Assembly (NCBI RefSeq): GCF_010730055.1
Contig: NZ_AP022575.1
Coordinates: 2,232,001-2,296,000 of the forward strand
Direction: 5' to 3'
Length of the DNA: 64,000 nt
From: Mycobacterium shinjukuense
GTDB lineage: Bacteria; Actinomycetota; Actinomycetes; Mycobacteriales; Mycobacteriaceae
The notes under the pieces: generated by a model
The model's input: the letters and a program-made list of their open reading frames with translations, nothing else
What the model was told of the DNA's origin: nothing
Databases searched by the model: none
In this document: piece by piece, positions 52,817-61,905 of the stretch
Layout: every line of letters begins with the position of its first letter
How positions within the stretch are numbered: position 1 is the first letter of the stretch
Made by a program: the position numbers and the translations under genes

Positions 52817-53794
52817 ATGGACCACGATCACGACGCGGACGAGGCCCGCGAGTACCAACCCGGGCAATCCGGGATGTACGAGCTTGAGCTCCCGGCGCCG
52901 CAGCTGTCGACGTCCGACGGGCGCGGTCCGGTATTGGTGCACGCGTTGGAGGGATTCTCCGACGCCGGTCATGCGATCCGGCTGGCGGCCGCCCACCTCA
53001 AGGCGGCGCTGGACACCGAGCTGGTCGCGTCCTTTGCGATCGATGAGCTGCTTGACTACCGCTCACGTCGGCCGCTGATGACCTTCAAGACCGATCACTT
53101 CACCCGCTACGACGATCCCGAGCTCAGCCTGTATGCGCTGCGCGACAGCGCCGGTAACCCGTTTTTGCTGCTTGCCGGCATGGAACCGGATCTGAAGTGG
53201 GAACGGTTCATCACCGCGGTGCGACTGCTGGCCGAGCGCCTCGGGGTGCGGCAAACCATCGGCCTGGGCACCGTCCCGATGGCCGTTCCGCACACCCGAC
53301 CGATCACGATGACCGCGCACTCCAACAACAAGGACCTGATCGCCGACTTTCAGCCGTGGATCGCCGAAATCCAGGTTCCCGCCAGCGCGTCCAACCTGCT
53401 GGAGTATCGGATGGCGCAACACGGTCACGAGGTCGTGGGCTTCACCGTGCACGTCCCGCACTACCTGACCCAGACCGACTACCCCGCGGCCGCCCAGGCG
53501 CTGCTGGAGCAGGTGGCCAAGGCGGGATCCCTCGAGCTGCCGCTGACGGCGTTGGCCGAAGCGGCGGCGGAAGTCCGGGCCAAGATCGACGAGCAAGTCC
53601 AGGCAAGCGTGGAGGTCGCTCAAGTGGTGGCGGCCCTGGAGCGTCAGTACGATGCGTTCATCGACGCTCAGGAAAACAGATCGTTGCTCACCCGTGACGA
53701 GGATCTGCCTAGCGGCGATGAGCTGGGCGCGGAGTTCGAGCGGTTCCTCGCCCAGCAAGCGGAAAAAAAGCAGCTCGACGACGACCAGGCTTAA
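52817..53794 (+). CDS. PAC2-family protein (Rv2714-like)
   Basis: A 325-residue protein. GPVLVHALEGFSDAGHAIRL is the family's first strand-turn; GLGTVPMAVPHTRPITMTAH and VGFTVHVPHYLTQTDYPAAA follow. PAC2 folds assist 20S proteasome assembly in eukaryotes; actinobacterial members are of unknown role and this one is coupled to proteasome biology only by analogy. ATG 52817 has GAGAGGAGG upstream. The C-terminus is a charged helix. Confidence 0.9.
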   Translation: MDHDHDADEAREYQPGQSGMYELELPAPQLSTSDGRGPVLVHALEGFSDAGHAIRLAAAHLKAALDTELVASFAIDELLDYRSRRPLMTFKTDHFTRYDDPELSLYALRDSAGNPFLLLAGMEPDLKWERFITAVRLLAERLGVRQTIGLGTVPMAVPHTRPITMTAHSNNKDLIADFQPWIAEIQVPASASNLLEYRMAQHGHEVVGFTVHVPHYLTQTDYPAAAQALLEQVAKAGSLELPLTALAEAAAEVRAKIDEQVQASVEVAQVVAALERQYDAFIDAQENRSLLTRDEDLPSGDELGAEFERFLAQQAEKKQLDDDQA

Positions 53795-53838
53795 CGCCCC
53801 ACATCGCCCCTAGTCGGCCCGACAACGAGGTTGCCGAG

Positions 53839-54864
53839 ATGACCGAGCGGACGCGCAATCTTCGCCCGGTGCGGGAAGTGACCGCGCCTTCGCTGCAATT
53901 CCGCACCATCCACGGCTACAAGCGGGCGTTTCGGATCGCCGGCTCCGGTCCCGCGATCCTGCTGATCCACGGCATCGGGGACAATTCGACCACCTGGACC
54001 GGCGTCCACGCCAAGCTCGCCCAGCGGTTCACCGTCGTCGCCCCGGATCTTTTGGGGCACGGCAAGTCCGACAAGCCGCGCGCCGACTACTCGGTCGCGG
54101 CGTACGCCAACGGCATGCGCGACCTACTCAGCGTGCTCGATATCGAGCAGGTGACCATTGTGGGTCATTCGCTCGGCGGCGGGGTCGCGATGCAATTCGC
54201 CTACCAGTTCCCGCAGCTGGTCGAACGGCTGATCCTGGTCAGCACCGGTGGGGTCACCAGGGATGTCAACTTTGTCTTCCGGTTGGCCTCGCTGCCGTTG
54301 GGCAGCGAAGCCATGGCGGTGCTGCGGTTACCCCTCGTGCTTCCGGCCGTGCAGATCGCCGGACGGGTGCTGGGTAAGGCGATCGGCACCACCAGTCTGG
54401 GGCACGACCTGCCGAACGTGCTGCGGGTGCTCAACGACCTGCCGGAGCCGACGGCCTCGGCGGCGTTTGGTCGCACGCTGCGGGCCGTGGTGGACTGGCG
54501 CGGGCAGATCGTCACGATGCTGGACCGATGTTATTTGACCGAGGCCATCCCGGTGCAGATCATCTGGGGAAACCGGGACGTGGTGGTCCCCGTCCGCCAC
54601 GCCCACATGGCACATGCCGCGATGCCGGGCTCGCGACTGGAAATCTTCGAGGGCTCGGGGCATTTCCCGTTTCACGACGACCCGGCCCGCTTCATCGACA
54701 TCGTTCAGCGCTTCATCGACAGCACTCAGCCCGCCGAATACGACCAGGCGGCGCTGCGCGCACTGCTGCGCAAAGGGGGCGGCGAACGAACGGTCTCCGG
54801 CCCGGCCGACACCCGCGTCGCGGTGTTGACCGCCATGGGTGCCGACGAACGCAGCGCCACCTGA
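53839..54864 (+). CDS. Alpha/beta hydrolase (Rv2715-like)
   Basis: A 341-residue hydrolase: oxyanion HGIGDNSTTWTGVHAKLAQR, nucleophile TIVGHSLGGGVAMQFAYQFP (intact GHSLGG), acid IIWGNRDVVVPVRHAHMAHA and His SGHFPFHDDPARFID. Full catalytic triad present. It probably hydrolyses a lipophilic ester; natural substrate unknown. Forty-four bases after the PAC2 gene and probably in its operon. Confidence 0.92.
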   Translation: MTERTRNLRPVREVTAPSLQFRTIHGYKRAFRIAGSGPAILLIHGIGDNSTTWTGVHAKLAQRFTVVAPDLLGHGKSDKPRADYSVAAYANGMRDLLSVLDIEQVTIVGHSLGGGVAMQFAYQFPQLVERLILVSTGGVTRDVNFVFRLASLPLGSEAMAVLRLPLVLPAVQIAGRVLGKAIGTTSLGHDLPNVLRVLNDLPEPTASAAFGRTLRAVVDWRGQIVTMLDRCYLTEAIPVQIIWGNRDVVVPVRHAHMAHAAMPGSRLEIFEGSGHFPFHDDPARFIDIVQRFIDSTQPAEYDQAALRALLRKGGGERTVSGPADTRVAVLTAMGADERSAT

Positions 54865-54912
54865 GCCACCCCGTCTCGCGCTCGATCGTCGGGTCGGTCG
54901 TAAAGTCGGGCC

Positions 54913-55611
54913 ATGGGCGTCGACGTCACCGTGTTGCGGGTTTTCACCGATCCCGACGGGAATTTCGGTAACCCGCTCGCCGTGATCGGCGCCGGCCTGG
55001 TGGGGCCGCGCGACCGGCAACGCCTCGCCGCCCAATTGGGTTACAGCGAAACCGTATTCGTCGATCTTCCGGCCGCCGGCTCGACCACCGCGCACGCCAC
55101 CATCTACACCCCCCGCACCGAGCTTGCCTTCGCCGGCCACCCGACCGTCGGGGCGGCCTGGTGGCTGCGGGAGCGTGGCACGCCGATCAAAACGCTGCAG
55201 GTGCCGGCCGGTCTGGTGCAGGTGAGCTACGGCGTCGGCGCGGCGGGCGATCTCACCGCGATCAGCGCGCGCGCCGAATGGGCGCCCGAGTTTGCCATCC
55301 ACGACGTCGACACACTGGATGCCCTTGCGGCGGCCGATCCCGCCGATTTTCCCGACGACATCGCCCACTACCTGTGGACCTGGATCGACCGGCCGGCCGG
55401 GTCGCTGCGGGCGCGCATGTTTGCCGGCAACCTGGGTGTGGAGGAAGACGAAGCAACCGGTTTTGCCGCCATCCGGATGACCGACTACCTGAGCCGCGAC
55501 CTCACCATCACCCAAGGCAAGGGATCGATCATCGAAACCACCTGGAGCCCTGAGGGCTGGGTGCGCATCGCCGGCCGTGTCACCAAAGACGCTGTCACAC
55601 GACAGGACTGA
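54913..55611 (+). CDS. PhzF-family isomerase (Rv2716-like)
   Basis: A 232-residue protein. TVLRVFTDPDGNFGNPLAVI, YSETVFVD with the catalytic Glu, ELAFAGHPTVGAAWWLRERG and TQGKGSIIETTWSPEGWVRI mark the PhzF fold. The family includes diaminopimelate-epimerase relatives; substrate unknown. It follows the hydrolase by 48 bases. Confidence 0.9.
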   Translation: MGVDVTVLRVFTDPDGNFGNPLAVIGAGLVGPRDRQRLAAQLGYSETVFVDLPAAGSTTAHATIYTPRTELAFAGHPTVGAAWWLRERGTPIKTLQVPAGLVQVSYGVGAAGDLTAISARAEWAPEFAIHDVDTLDALAAADPADFPDDIAHYLWTWIDRPAGSLRARMFAGNLGVEEDEATGFAAIRMTDYLSRDLTITQGKGSIIETTWSPEGWVRIAGRVTKDAVTRQD

Positions 55612-55623
55612 CGTCGGCAAGGC

Positions 55624-56109
55624 TCAGTGCTTGCGGTTCAGGACGGCGCTGAGATGATGCTGCAGGGGTTGGCCGACCGCGCCCATCCGCAGCGAATATC
55701 GGAGTTGGTCACCGTCGATTCGGATGGACCGGCCCAGCGCGGTCACCTCTTTGGCCGTCGGGGTCAAGCCGATGTCGGTGGCGGTCAACTCGACCTCGAT
55801 GACGCCGCCGCCCGCCGCGTACGTGCCCACCTCGATCTCGGTGATGCCGCTGGGATGAGCCAGCACCAGCTCAACCCGACCGGGTTGCGGCACCCGCAGA
55901 TACCCCGTCTCGGCGTGCAGCGGCGTCCCATCGGCAACCGCCATGGTCCTTTGCCCGTAGACCAGAAACGGCTTGCCCACATGGGAGAACACGACCTCTT
56001 CCAAGTAGTCGAACGGCTGGATGGTTGGATACTCGCCCTTGCCCCGACCCGCCCAGGTACCCAGGAGCGGCGCCAATGCCGCCAGGTCGGGGTGCAGGTC
56101 GGGGCGCAT
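55624..56109 (-). CDS. Nitrobindin-like haem protein (Rv2717c-like)
   Basis: A 161-residue beta-barrel protein. LLGTWAGRGKGEYPTIQPFD is the conserved GxWxGxGxGxYPT opening, and LRMGAVGQPLQHHLSAVLNR carries the haem-ligand His region. Nitrobindins bind ferric haem and NO and can isomerise peroxynitrite. It follows nrdR on the same strand by 12 bases, forming a small operon. Confidence 0.92.
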   Translation of the reverse strand: MRPDLHPDLAALAPLLGTWAGRGKGEYPTIQPFDYLEEVVFSHVGKPFLVYGQRTMAVADGTPLHAETGYLRVPQPGRVELVLAHPSGITEIEVGTYAAGGGVIEVELTATDIGLTPTAKEVTALGRSIRIDGDQLRYSLRMGAVGQPLQHHLSAVLNRKH

Positions 56110-56121
56110 GACGGCGGTCGC

Positions 56122-56586
56122 TCAGCCGGACGTCGATACCTTGCGGTGCGCGCGCAGCGCCTCGATCTCGCGCTCGAAATCGTCGGCCGAGGAAAACGAC
56201 CGGTATACCGACGCGAACCTCAGGTAAGCCACCTCGTCGAGGTCACGCAGCGGCCCAAGGATCGCCAGGCCGACGTCGTGACTGGGGACTTCTGGGGATC
56301 CGGTGGCCCGCACGGTGTCCTCGACCTGCTGGGCCAGCAGGTTCAGCGCGTCGTCGTCGACCTGGCGTCCTTGGCATGCCCGGCGCACGCCGCTGATGAC
56401 CTTGTCCCGGCTGAACGGCTCGGTGACCCCGCTGCGCTTGACCACGGCCAGCACCGCGGTCTCCACCGTGGTGAACCGGCGTCCACACTCGGGGCACGAC
56501 CGGCGGCGCCGAATGGCCTGGCCCTCATCCGTTTCCCGCGAGTCGACCACCCGGGAATCGGGATGCCGGCAGAACGGACAGTGCAT
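56122..56586 (-). CDS. nrdR: Transcriptional repressor NrdR
   Basis: A 154-residue protein: zinc ribbon CPFCRHPDSRVVDSRETDEG ... RRRRSCPECGRRFTTVET, followed by the ATP-cone domain (VVKRSGVTEPFSRDKVISGV). It senses (d)ATP and represses ribonucleotide reductase genes. ATG 56586 gives the canonical start MHCPFC. The open frame beyond this start is not conserved sequence. Confidence 0.97.
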   Translation of the reverse strand: MHCPFCRHPDSRVVDSRETDEGQAIRRRRSCPECGRRFTTVETAVLAVVKRSGVTEPFSRDKVISGVRRACQGRQVDDDALNLLAQQVEDTVRATGSPEVPSHDVGLAILGPLRDLDEVAYLRFASVYRSFSSADDFEREIEALRAHRKVSTSG

Positions 56587-56749
56587 CGCCGCTCCTTTGC
56601 CATGTCGACATCCCGGTATCGCAGACGCCTCCGAGGGTACCTGGACGCGGCGCCGCAGGGCCAACGCTGTCGCGATCCATCCGCGCTCGACGCCATGATC
56701 ACCGAGGAACGGTGCGGTAGCGCGGTTTTCGCCGGACACCGCCCCACCT

Positions 56750-57232
56750 TCAGCCGACCGGGGCGATCAGCGTCTGACCCGCGACCAGCGTCGTGGAATC
56801 CAGCGCGTTGAGCTCGCGGATGCGCTCGGCCACCCGACCGACCGGGGCCTCGGGCGCCACCCGGGCCGCCACGTCTTGCAGGGACTCCCCCGCGTCCACC
56901 CGCACCACGGCAAGCCTGTCGGGTAGCCCGGTGAACGAATCGGAGGAACCGCCGTCGATCACCGCGCCGAGGTGCGACACCAACCCGAGCCAGAGGGTGA
57001 TCAGCGCGGCGAGCAGGGCCAGTCCAAGGGTGGTCAGCGCGCTGACGGGATGCCGGCGATGACAACCGGCCGACATCGGCACACCGGTGCCGCGGTGGCA
57101 CAGCGGGCCGCCGCCCGGCCGAGACGGATGCGGCCTTCGCGAGCCGGGCTGGCCGAATCGGCCAGCGCGCGGCGCGCGGTTGGGGTGTGACGCGCGCCCG
57201 GCGCGCGACGGCGCTGCGTGGATGAGTGTCAT
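56750..57232 (-). CDS. chiZ: SOS-induced LysM membrane protein, cell-wall hydrolase (ChiZ/Rv2719c-like)
   Basis: A 160-residue protein: a basic, disordered N-terminus (RAGRASHPNRAPRAGRFGQP), one membrane helix (LTTLGLALLAALITLWLGLV) and a C-terminal LysM domain (AVVRVDAGESLQDVAARVAP ... LNALDSTTLVAGQTLIAPV). The M. tuberculosis counterpart is DNA-damage induced and inhibits division. ATG 57232 chosen. It diverges from lexA with SOS boxes between. Confidence 0.88.
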   Translation of the reverse strand: MTLIHAAPSRAGRASHPNRAPRAGRFGQPGSRRPHPSRPGGGPLCHRGTGVPMSAGCHRRHPVSALTTLGLALLAALITLWLGLVSHLGAVIDGGSSDSFTGLPDRLAVVRVDAGESLQDVAARVAPEAPVGRVAERIRELNALDSTTLVAGQTLIAPVG

Positions 57233-57272
57233 GACGGTCCCTTCGGTCGATCGCTCGTGTGTTCGACCATAG

Positions 57273-57288
57273 TCGACCATGCGTTCGA
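57273..57288. promoter_or_regulatory. SOS box near the chiZ start
   Basis: TCGACC-ATGC-GTTCGA is one mismatch from the mycobacterial LexA consensus TCGAAC-N4-GTTCGA, 41 bases before the chiZ ATG. It should mediate LexA repression of chiZ. Confidence 0.75.
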
Positions 57289-57371
57289 TAGCCGAACATT
57301 TGATCGACGTGTGTCGCACGGTCACCACGCTAAACCGCGCCACCGACACGCCCCGCCGGCGCGACACGCCG

Positions 57372-57387
57372 TCGAACACATGTTTGA
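57372..57387. promoter_or_regulatory. SOS box in front of lexA
   Basis: TCGAAC-ACAT-GTTTGA differs at one position from the consensus and lies 33 bases before the lexA ATG: the expected autorepression site. Confidence 0.82.
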
Positions 57388-57419
57388 TTCTTGGCCGCGA
57401 TGGGGCTACAGTCAATGCC

Positions 57420-58154
57420 ATGAGCGACGGCAAGGACACCTCAGCCCCTCACGGGGCGGCCCCTGACGCGGCGGCCGCTGGCGCGCAACCGGCCGGCCGC
57501 GCGGATTCCTCACTGACCGAGCGGCAGCGCACCATCCTGAACGTCATCCGCACCTCGGTCACCACCCGCGGCTACCCGCCGAGCATCCGGGAGATCGGCG
57601 ACGCTGTCGGGTTGACATCGACGTCCTCGGTGGCTCACCAGCTGCGCACCCTGGAGCGCAAGGGCTACCTGCGTCGGGACCCCAACCGGCCCCGGGCCGT
57701 CGACGTGCGCGGCGCCGAGGGCGGCACGGCGGCCGCGGCCGCCGTGCTCACCGACGTGGCCGGCTCGGATGCGTTGCCGGAACCCACCTATGTTCCCGTC
57801 CTCGGGCGCATCGCCGCCGGCGGCCCGATCCTTGCCGAGGAGGCCGTCGAAGACGTGTTCCCGCTGCCGCGTGAGCTGGTCGGCGAGGGGACGCTGTTCC
57901 TGCTCAAGGTGGTCGGCGACTCGATGGTCGAGGCCGCGATCTGCGACGGCGACTGGGTGGTCGTGCGACAGCAGAACGTCGCCGACAACGGCGACATCGT
58001 GGCAGCCCTGATCGACGGCGAGGCCACCGTCAAGACGTTCAAACGGGCGGGCGGTCAGGTGTGGCTGATGCCGCACAACCCGGCCTTCGATCCGATCCCC
58101 GGCAATGAGGCGACGGTGCTGGGCAAGGTCGTCACGGTGATCCGCAAGGTGTGA
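57420..58154 (+). CDS. lexA: SOS repressor LexA
   Basis: A 244-residue repressor. N-terminal winged helix YPPSIREIGDAVGLTSTSSV, cleavage loop VLGRIAAGGPILAEE (Ala-Gly bond), catalytic Ser in GDSMVEAAICDGDWVVV and Lys in DGEATVKTFKR. Start MSDGKDTS at 57420 is used, with a disordered 30-residue lead. LexA controls its own gene and chiZ by the two SOS boxes. Confidence 0.97.
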   Translation: MSDGKDTSAPHGAAPDAAAAGAQPAGRADSSLTERQRTILNVIRTSVTTRGYPPSIREIGDAVGLTSTSSVAHQLRTLERKGYLRRDPNRPRAVDVRGAEGGTAAAAAVLTDVAGSDALPEPTYVPVLGRIAAGGPILAEEAVEDVFPLPRELVGEGTLFLLKVVGDSMVEAAICDGDWVVVRQQNVADNGDIVAALIDGEATVKTFKRAGGQVWLMPHNPAFDPIPGNEATVLGKVVTVIRKV

Positions 58155-58172
58155 CGCGCCCTGGGGTCGCGG

Positions 58173-60395
58173 CTAGTCCGCTTTGACGAAACCGTTGGCT
58201 TGCGCGGCTTCTTCGCTGGCGAACCAAATTTCGGCGAGCGTGTCGTGGTAGAGCGCACTGCCGGGCGTGTAGTACAAGCCGTACCGGGCACTGGCCTTGA
58301 TCGGATATCCGGCCGGCGCCCGGTACGGGTCGTCGGCCAGCGGCAGGTGGATCGTCGGGCGCGCGGCCGGGCGCCGCCCCGGTGCGGCCGCGGGAGGTGG
58401 AGCGGCTTCCGGGACCGCCTCATGGCCGGGCACTGCGGCCGCCGCTTCGCCGTACGTCGCCGGCTCGGCGGCGGCGTGGCGCCCAGTAGTCCGCACCTCC
58501 GGAACGGCCGCATCCGCAATGACGACGTCCCCACCAGCGGCTTCCGACGGGACGCCACCGGGGTAGAAGGTGTCCGGAAACGCGGTCTCCAGGCCCGCTG
58601 ATTCCGGAACGGCCTCTGGTCCGACGGCTTCGGGCGCGAAGGCTTCCGGCGCGAATTCTTCGGGTGCCACCGATTCGGGAACAAAGGGTTCCGCGGCCAC
58701 GGCCTCGGAAATATCGGCGCGCCACCCGATGGGCGTGGTGTCCACCGCATCGGAGTCTTCCGCCTCCAACCCGAAGCCCTGGTCGAACCCGGACAGTAGG
58801 TCGCTGGCGCCACCACCGGAGACCTCTTCGGCCACACCGATGGCGGTCCCGGCACCTCGCGGCCAGCTGACCCGCGCAGCGGCACCGACATCCGGCGCCG
58901 CCCGCTCAACCGGACGCGACTGGCTGGGGGGAAAGTTTTCCGCGCCGAAATCGACGTCGTCGTGGGGCGGCCAGTGCCCCTCGGCGCCCTCCTCATAGCC
59001 GCCCAGGTCATCATGGGTGGGCTCGTGGGCGGCGGCCGGCTGGGCGGCGCGACGCCTCCGCAACCCAACCACGGCCAGCACGGCCAGCACGACCAGCAGC
59101 ACCGCCGCACCGGCCGCCGCCAGCCACCACCAATGCCAGGTGAACTTCGTGGCGGGCGGGGCCGCCGCCGTGGTGCTGGGCTGGTTCTGCCCGGGCACCT
59201 GCAGCCCCGACAGCAGGGGCGCCAGGTTCGCCGGTTCGGTGGTGAACGTGTTCTTCGCGCGGTTCCACGAGATTGTGCCGCCGGTGAACTTCTGCGAGAC
59301 CACGTCGCCGTCCACGGTTTGGTCCCCGACCGGCGCACCGAGCTTACCGACGGGACCTTTGAGCTTGTCCCACGCGGCCTTGATCGCGCCGCGCACCACA
59401 AACGCGCCATGGTCGGGCGTCCAGAAGATCACCGGCTTGTCGGCCGCGGAGAACGCGGCAATCCGGCTGGCCGGGGTGATGCCGCCGTCAGACTCGTTGG
59501 CGATCGGGAATCCCAGGTCGCTGCCAACCGGCCCACCCAGCGACTCATACTTCTGCAGGATGTCACCCTCGACGGCGTTGGCACCGGTGGCCGGGCTGAA
59601 AAACACCTTGCCACCAACGAAGTCCTGGGCGATGCCGTCACCCCCGATCGGGTACGGGTCCCCCTTCTTGGCGCCCAACGGGCCGGCGGCCCCGCCCGCA
59701 GCGCGCCAGGCCATGTTGATGGCGGCGGTGGGATCGATGGCCACCTGCAAGTCCGTCAACTGGTCGGCCAATCCCGGCGGGACGGTGGTGAATTCCTTGG
59801 TCTTCCTGTTCCAAGAGATCTCACCGCCGCTGAACTTCTGGGAAGCGACCTCGCCATCGTAGGTTTCATCCCCGATCGGAGCACCCAGCACGCCGCCCGA
59901 GCTGCCGAGCTTGTCCCACGCGGCGTTCAACGCGCCGCGCACGACGAACGCACCGTGGTCGGGCGTCCAGAAAATCACCGGGTTGTCGCTGGCGGCGAAG
60001 GTGCTCACCCGACTGTCGGGTCCGGCGAGGCCGGGAACTTCGTTGATGGTCGGGAACCCCAGATCGCTGCCGGCCGGACCGCCGAGAGACTCGTATTTGT
60101 CCAGGATCGGCCCGTACATGTATTTGGCACCGGTGGCCGGGGTGAAGAACATCCTGCCGCCGTCGAAGTCCAGCGCGAACCCGTCGCCGACGGGGTAGAC
60201 GTCGCCCTTGCGGGCGCCCAGCGGTGACGTGTCGCCGCCGGCCTTTTCCCACGCGGCCATCATGGCGTTCTCCGCGTCGCCAATCGGAGATGCCGCCGCG
60301 GTCGGCGCCACCAGCAACGCGGCCACCGATGCCGCCGCGATGCCGACCAGCGCACGCCGGACCAGCGTGTTCACTTGACCTCTCTGCCTGTTCAC
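58173..60395 (-). CDS. Exported LGFP-repeat membrane protein (Rv2721c-like)
   Basis: A 740-residue protein. Signal peptide ALVGIAAASVAALLVAPTAA after GTG 60395 (or GTG 60374). Then two large repeats of LGFP type, each with AAGGxxGPLGAxKGDxYPxG, FFTPATGAKYMYG, SDLGFP and VIFWTPDHGAFVVRGA segments. One helix (WLAAAGAAVLLVVLAVLAVV) near residue 460, then a long acidic Glu/Ala/Pro-rich tail with degenerate FAPEA-type repeats. LGFP units are thought to bind cell wall. Likely spans the membrane with the repeats outside. Confidence 0.9.
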   Translation of the reverse strand: MNRQRGQVNTLVRRALVGIAAASVAALLVAPTAAASPIGDAENAMMAAWEKAGGDTSPLGARKGDVYPVGDGFALDFDGGRMFFTPATGAKYMYGPILDKYESLGGPAGSDLGFPTINEVPGLAGPDSRVSTFAASDNPVIFWTPDHGAFVVRGALNAAWDKLGSSGGVLGAPIGDETYDGEVASQKFSGGEISWNRKTKEFTTVPPGLADQLTDLQVAIDPTAAINMAWRAAGGAAGPLGAKKGDPYPIGGDGIAQDFVGGKVFFSPATGANAVEGDILQKYESLGGPVGSDLGFPIANESDGGITPASRIAAFSAADKPVIFWTPDHGAFVVRGAIKAAWDKLKGPVGKLGAPVGDQTVDGDVVSQKFTGGTISWNRAKNTFTTEPANLAPLLSGLQVPGQNQPSTTAAAPPATKFTWHWWWLAAAGAAVLLVVLAVLAVVGLRRRRAAQPAAAHEPTHDDLGGYEEGAEGHWPPHDDVDFGAENFPPSQSRPVERAAPDVGAAARVSWPRGAGTAIGVAEEVSGGGASDLLSGFDQGFGLEAEDSDAVDTTPIGWRADISEAVAAEPFVPESVAPEEFAPEAFAPEAVGPEAVPESAGLETAFPDTFYPGGVPSEAAGGDVVIADAAVPEVRTTGRHAAAEPATYGEAAAAVPGHEAVPEAAPPPAAAPGRRPAARPTIHLPLADDPYRAPAGYPIKASARYGLYYTPGSALYHDTLAEIWFASEEAAQANGFVKAD

Positions 60396-60711
60396 CAAGC
60401 CTCCCAGCCGATGCCCTGCCCGCCCGCGATCCGGTGGAATTTTCCCGGGGTGGGCCGTCTCCCAGCTACGGTCCGCATCGTCGCCGGGCTCGCATAACTC
60501 TGCTCTAGCGAACGACAAATGCGAAGTCAATTCCGCAAATATTACGAAAACGGATATCTCGCCGATGTCGAAATGATGCCGGGCAGCGCTCGCGCCGCGA
60601 AAATCCGTACCGCGACCAGCGCTGCGGGTAGGTTACTGTGCCGGAGACCGCGGGCACCACCCACTCGCGGGGGACAACCCGACTGACGCGGTGAGAGGAA
60701 GCTCGGCCGAG
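60396..60711. other. Divergent promoter region between LGFP gene and terC
   Basis: About 315 bases. The centre (about 60515-60600) is AT-richer. No yybP-ykoY-like riboswitch pattern could be recognised in front of terC, and no palindrome stands out. Confidence 0.45.
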
Positions 60712-61905
60712 ATGGGTGTTTCCGGACTTGTCTGGGCCCTGACCGTCGGCGTGATCGCCGGCCTGTTGCTGTTCGACTACGTCTTCCACGTACGCCAGAC
60801 TCACGTGCCGACGCTACGCGAGGCCGCGATCTGGTCGGCGACCTACGTCGGGATCGCCATTGTGTTCGGGATCGGCGTATTCGTCTTGGGCAGCCCGGAG
60901 ATGGCGACCGAATACTTCGCGGGCTACCTGAGCAACAAGGCGTTGTCGGTGGACAACCTGTTCGTCTTCGTGGTGATCATCAGCGGCTTCGGGGTGCCCC
61001 GGGTTGCCCAGCAGAAGGTGCTGTTGTTCGGTGTCGTGTTCGCGCTGGTCGCACGCACCGGACTCATCCTGCTCGGCGCGGCCCTCATCGAGAACTTCAA
61101 CTGGGCGTTCTACCTGCTTGGTGTGGCGCTGTTGGCCATGGCGGGCAACCTGGTCACATCCGCAGAGACCGAAGGCCGCACCGCCGACAACGTCGTCATC
61201 CGGCTGGCCAACCGGTTGCTGCGAACCTCCCAGCACTACGACGGCGACCGTTTGTTCACCCGGGAGCGGGGCAAGCGGGTGATGACCCCGATGGTGCTGG
61301 TGATGATCGCCGTCGGTGGCAGCGACGTGCTGTTCGCGTTCGATTCGATGCCCGCGCTGTTCGGCCTGACCGAAAACGTCTACCTGGTGTTCGCCGCAAC
61401 CGCGTTCTCGCTGTTGGGCCTGCGCCAGCTGTACTTCCTCATCGACAACATGCTGGATCGCCTGGTCTATCTGTCCTACGGGCTGGCGGCCATTCTTGGT
61501 TTCATCGGCGTCAAGCTGGTGCTGCAGGCGCTGCACGACAACAAGATTCCGTTCATCAATCGCGGCAAACCGGTCCCGATCGTGCCGATCAGCACCGCGA
61601 CGTCGCTGGCGGCGATCGTGATCATCCTGCTGGGCACGACCGTGGTGTCGTTATGCTCGGCGCGCGGACGCAAGCACAACGCCGTCTCCCGGGCCCGTCG
61701 GCGCGCGCTGGAATATCTCGACCTCTGCTACCGCGGGGATGCCACCGAACGCGCGAAGATCTTCGACGCGCTGCGGGCCGCCGAACGCCGGCTCGACTCG
61801 CTTCCGGCGAAATTCCGTGCGGAAGTCGGCCAAGAACACGAGCTGAGGGCGCTGCTGCAGCGGGCTCACGACGCGCACCGGGCGCACGGTGGGACCGCGG
61901 GCTAA
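60712..61905 (+). CDS. TerC/Alx-family membrane protein (Rv2723-like)
   Basis: A 397-residue protein with nine helices. SNKALSVDNLFVFVVIISGF and GGSDVLFAFDSMPALFGLTE are the paired acidic TerC motifs. Family members export Mn2+ or act in metal insertion into secreted enzymes; tellurite resistance is a secondary phenotype. C-terminal 80 residues are a charged cytoplasmic tail. ATG 60712 fits the expected length. The 3' end overlaps fadE20 by 4 bases. Confidence 0.92.
   Translation: MGVSGLVWALTVGVIAGLLLFDYVFHVRQTHVPTLREAAIWSATYVGIAIVFGIGVFVLGSPEMATEYFAGYLSNKALSVDNLFVFVVIISGFGVPRVAQQKVLLFGVVFALVARTGLILLGAALIENFNWAFYLLGVALLAMAGNLVTSAETEGRTADNVVIRLANRLLRTSQHYDGDRLFTRERGKRVMTPMVLVMIAVGGSDVLFAFDSMPALFGLTENVYLVFAATAFSLLGLRQLYFLIDNMLDRLVYLSYGLAAILGFIGVKLVLQALHDNKIPFINRGKPVPIVPISTATSLAAIVIILLGTTVVSLCSARGRKHNAVSRARRRALEYLDLCYRGDATERAKIFDALRAAERRLDSLPAKFRAEVGQEHELRALLQRAHDAHRAHGGTAG

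Noticed and set aside
60515..60711. yybP-ykoY manganese riboswitch before terC
   Set aside because: The conserved core could not be found by eye; a covariance-model search would be needed.
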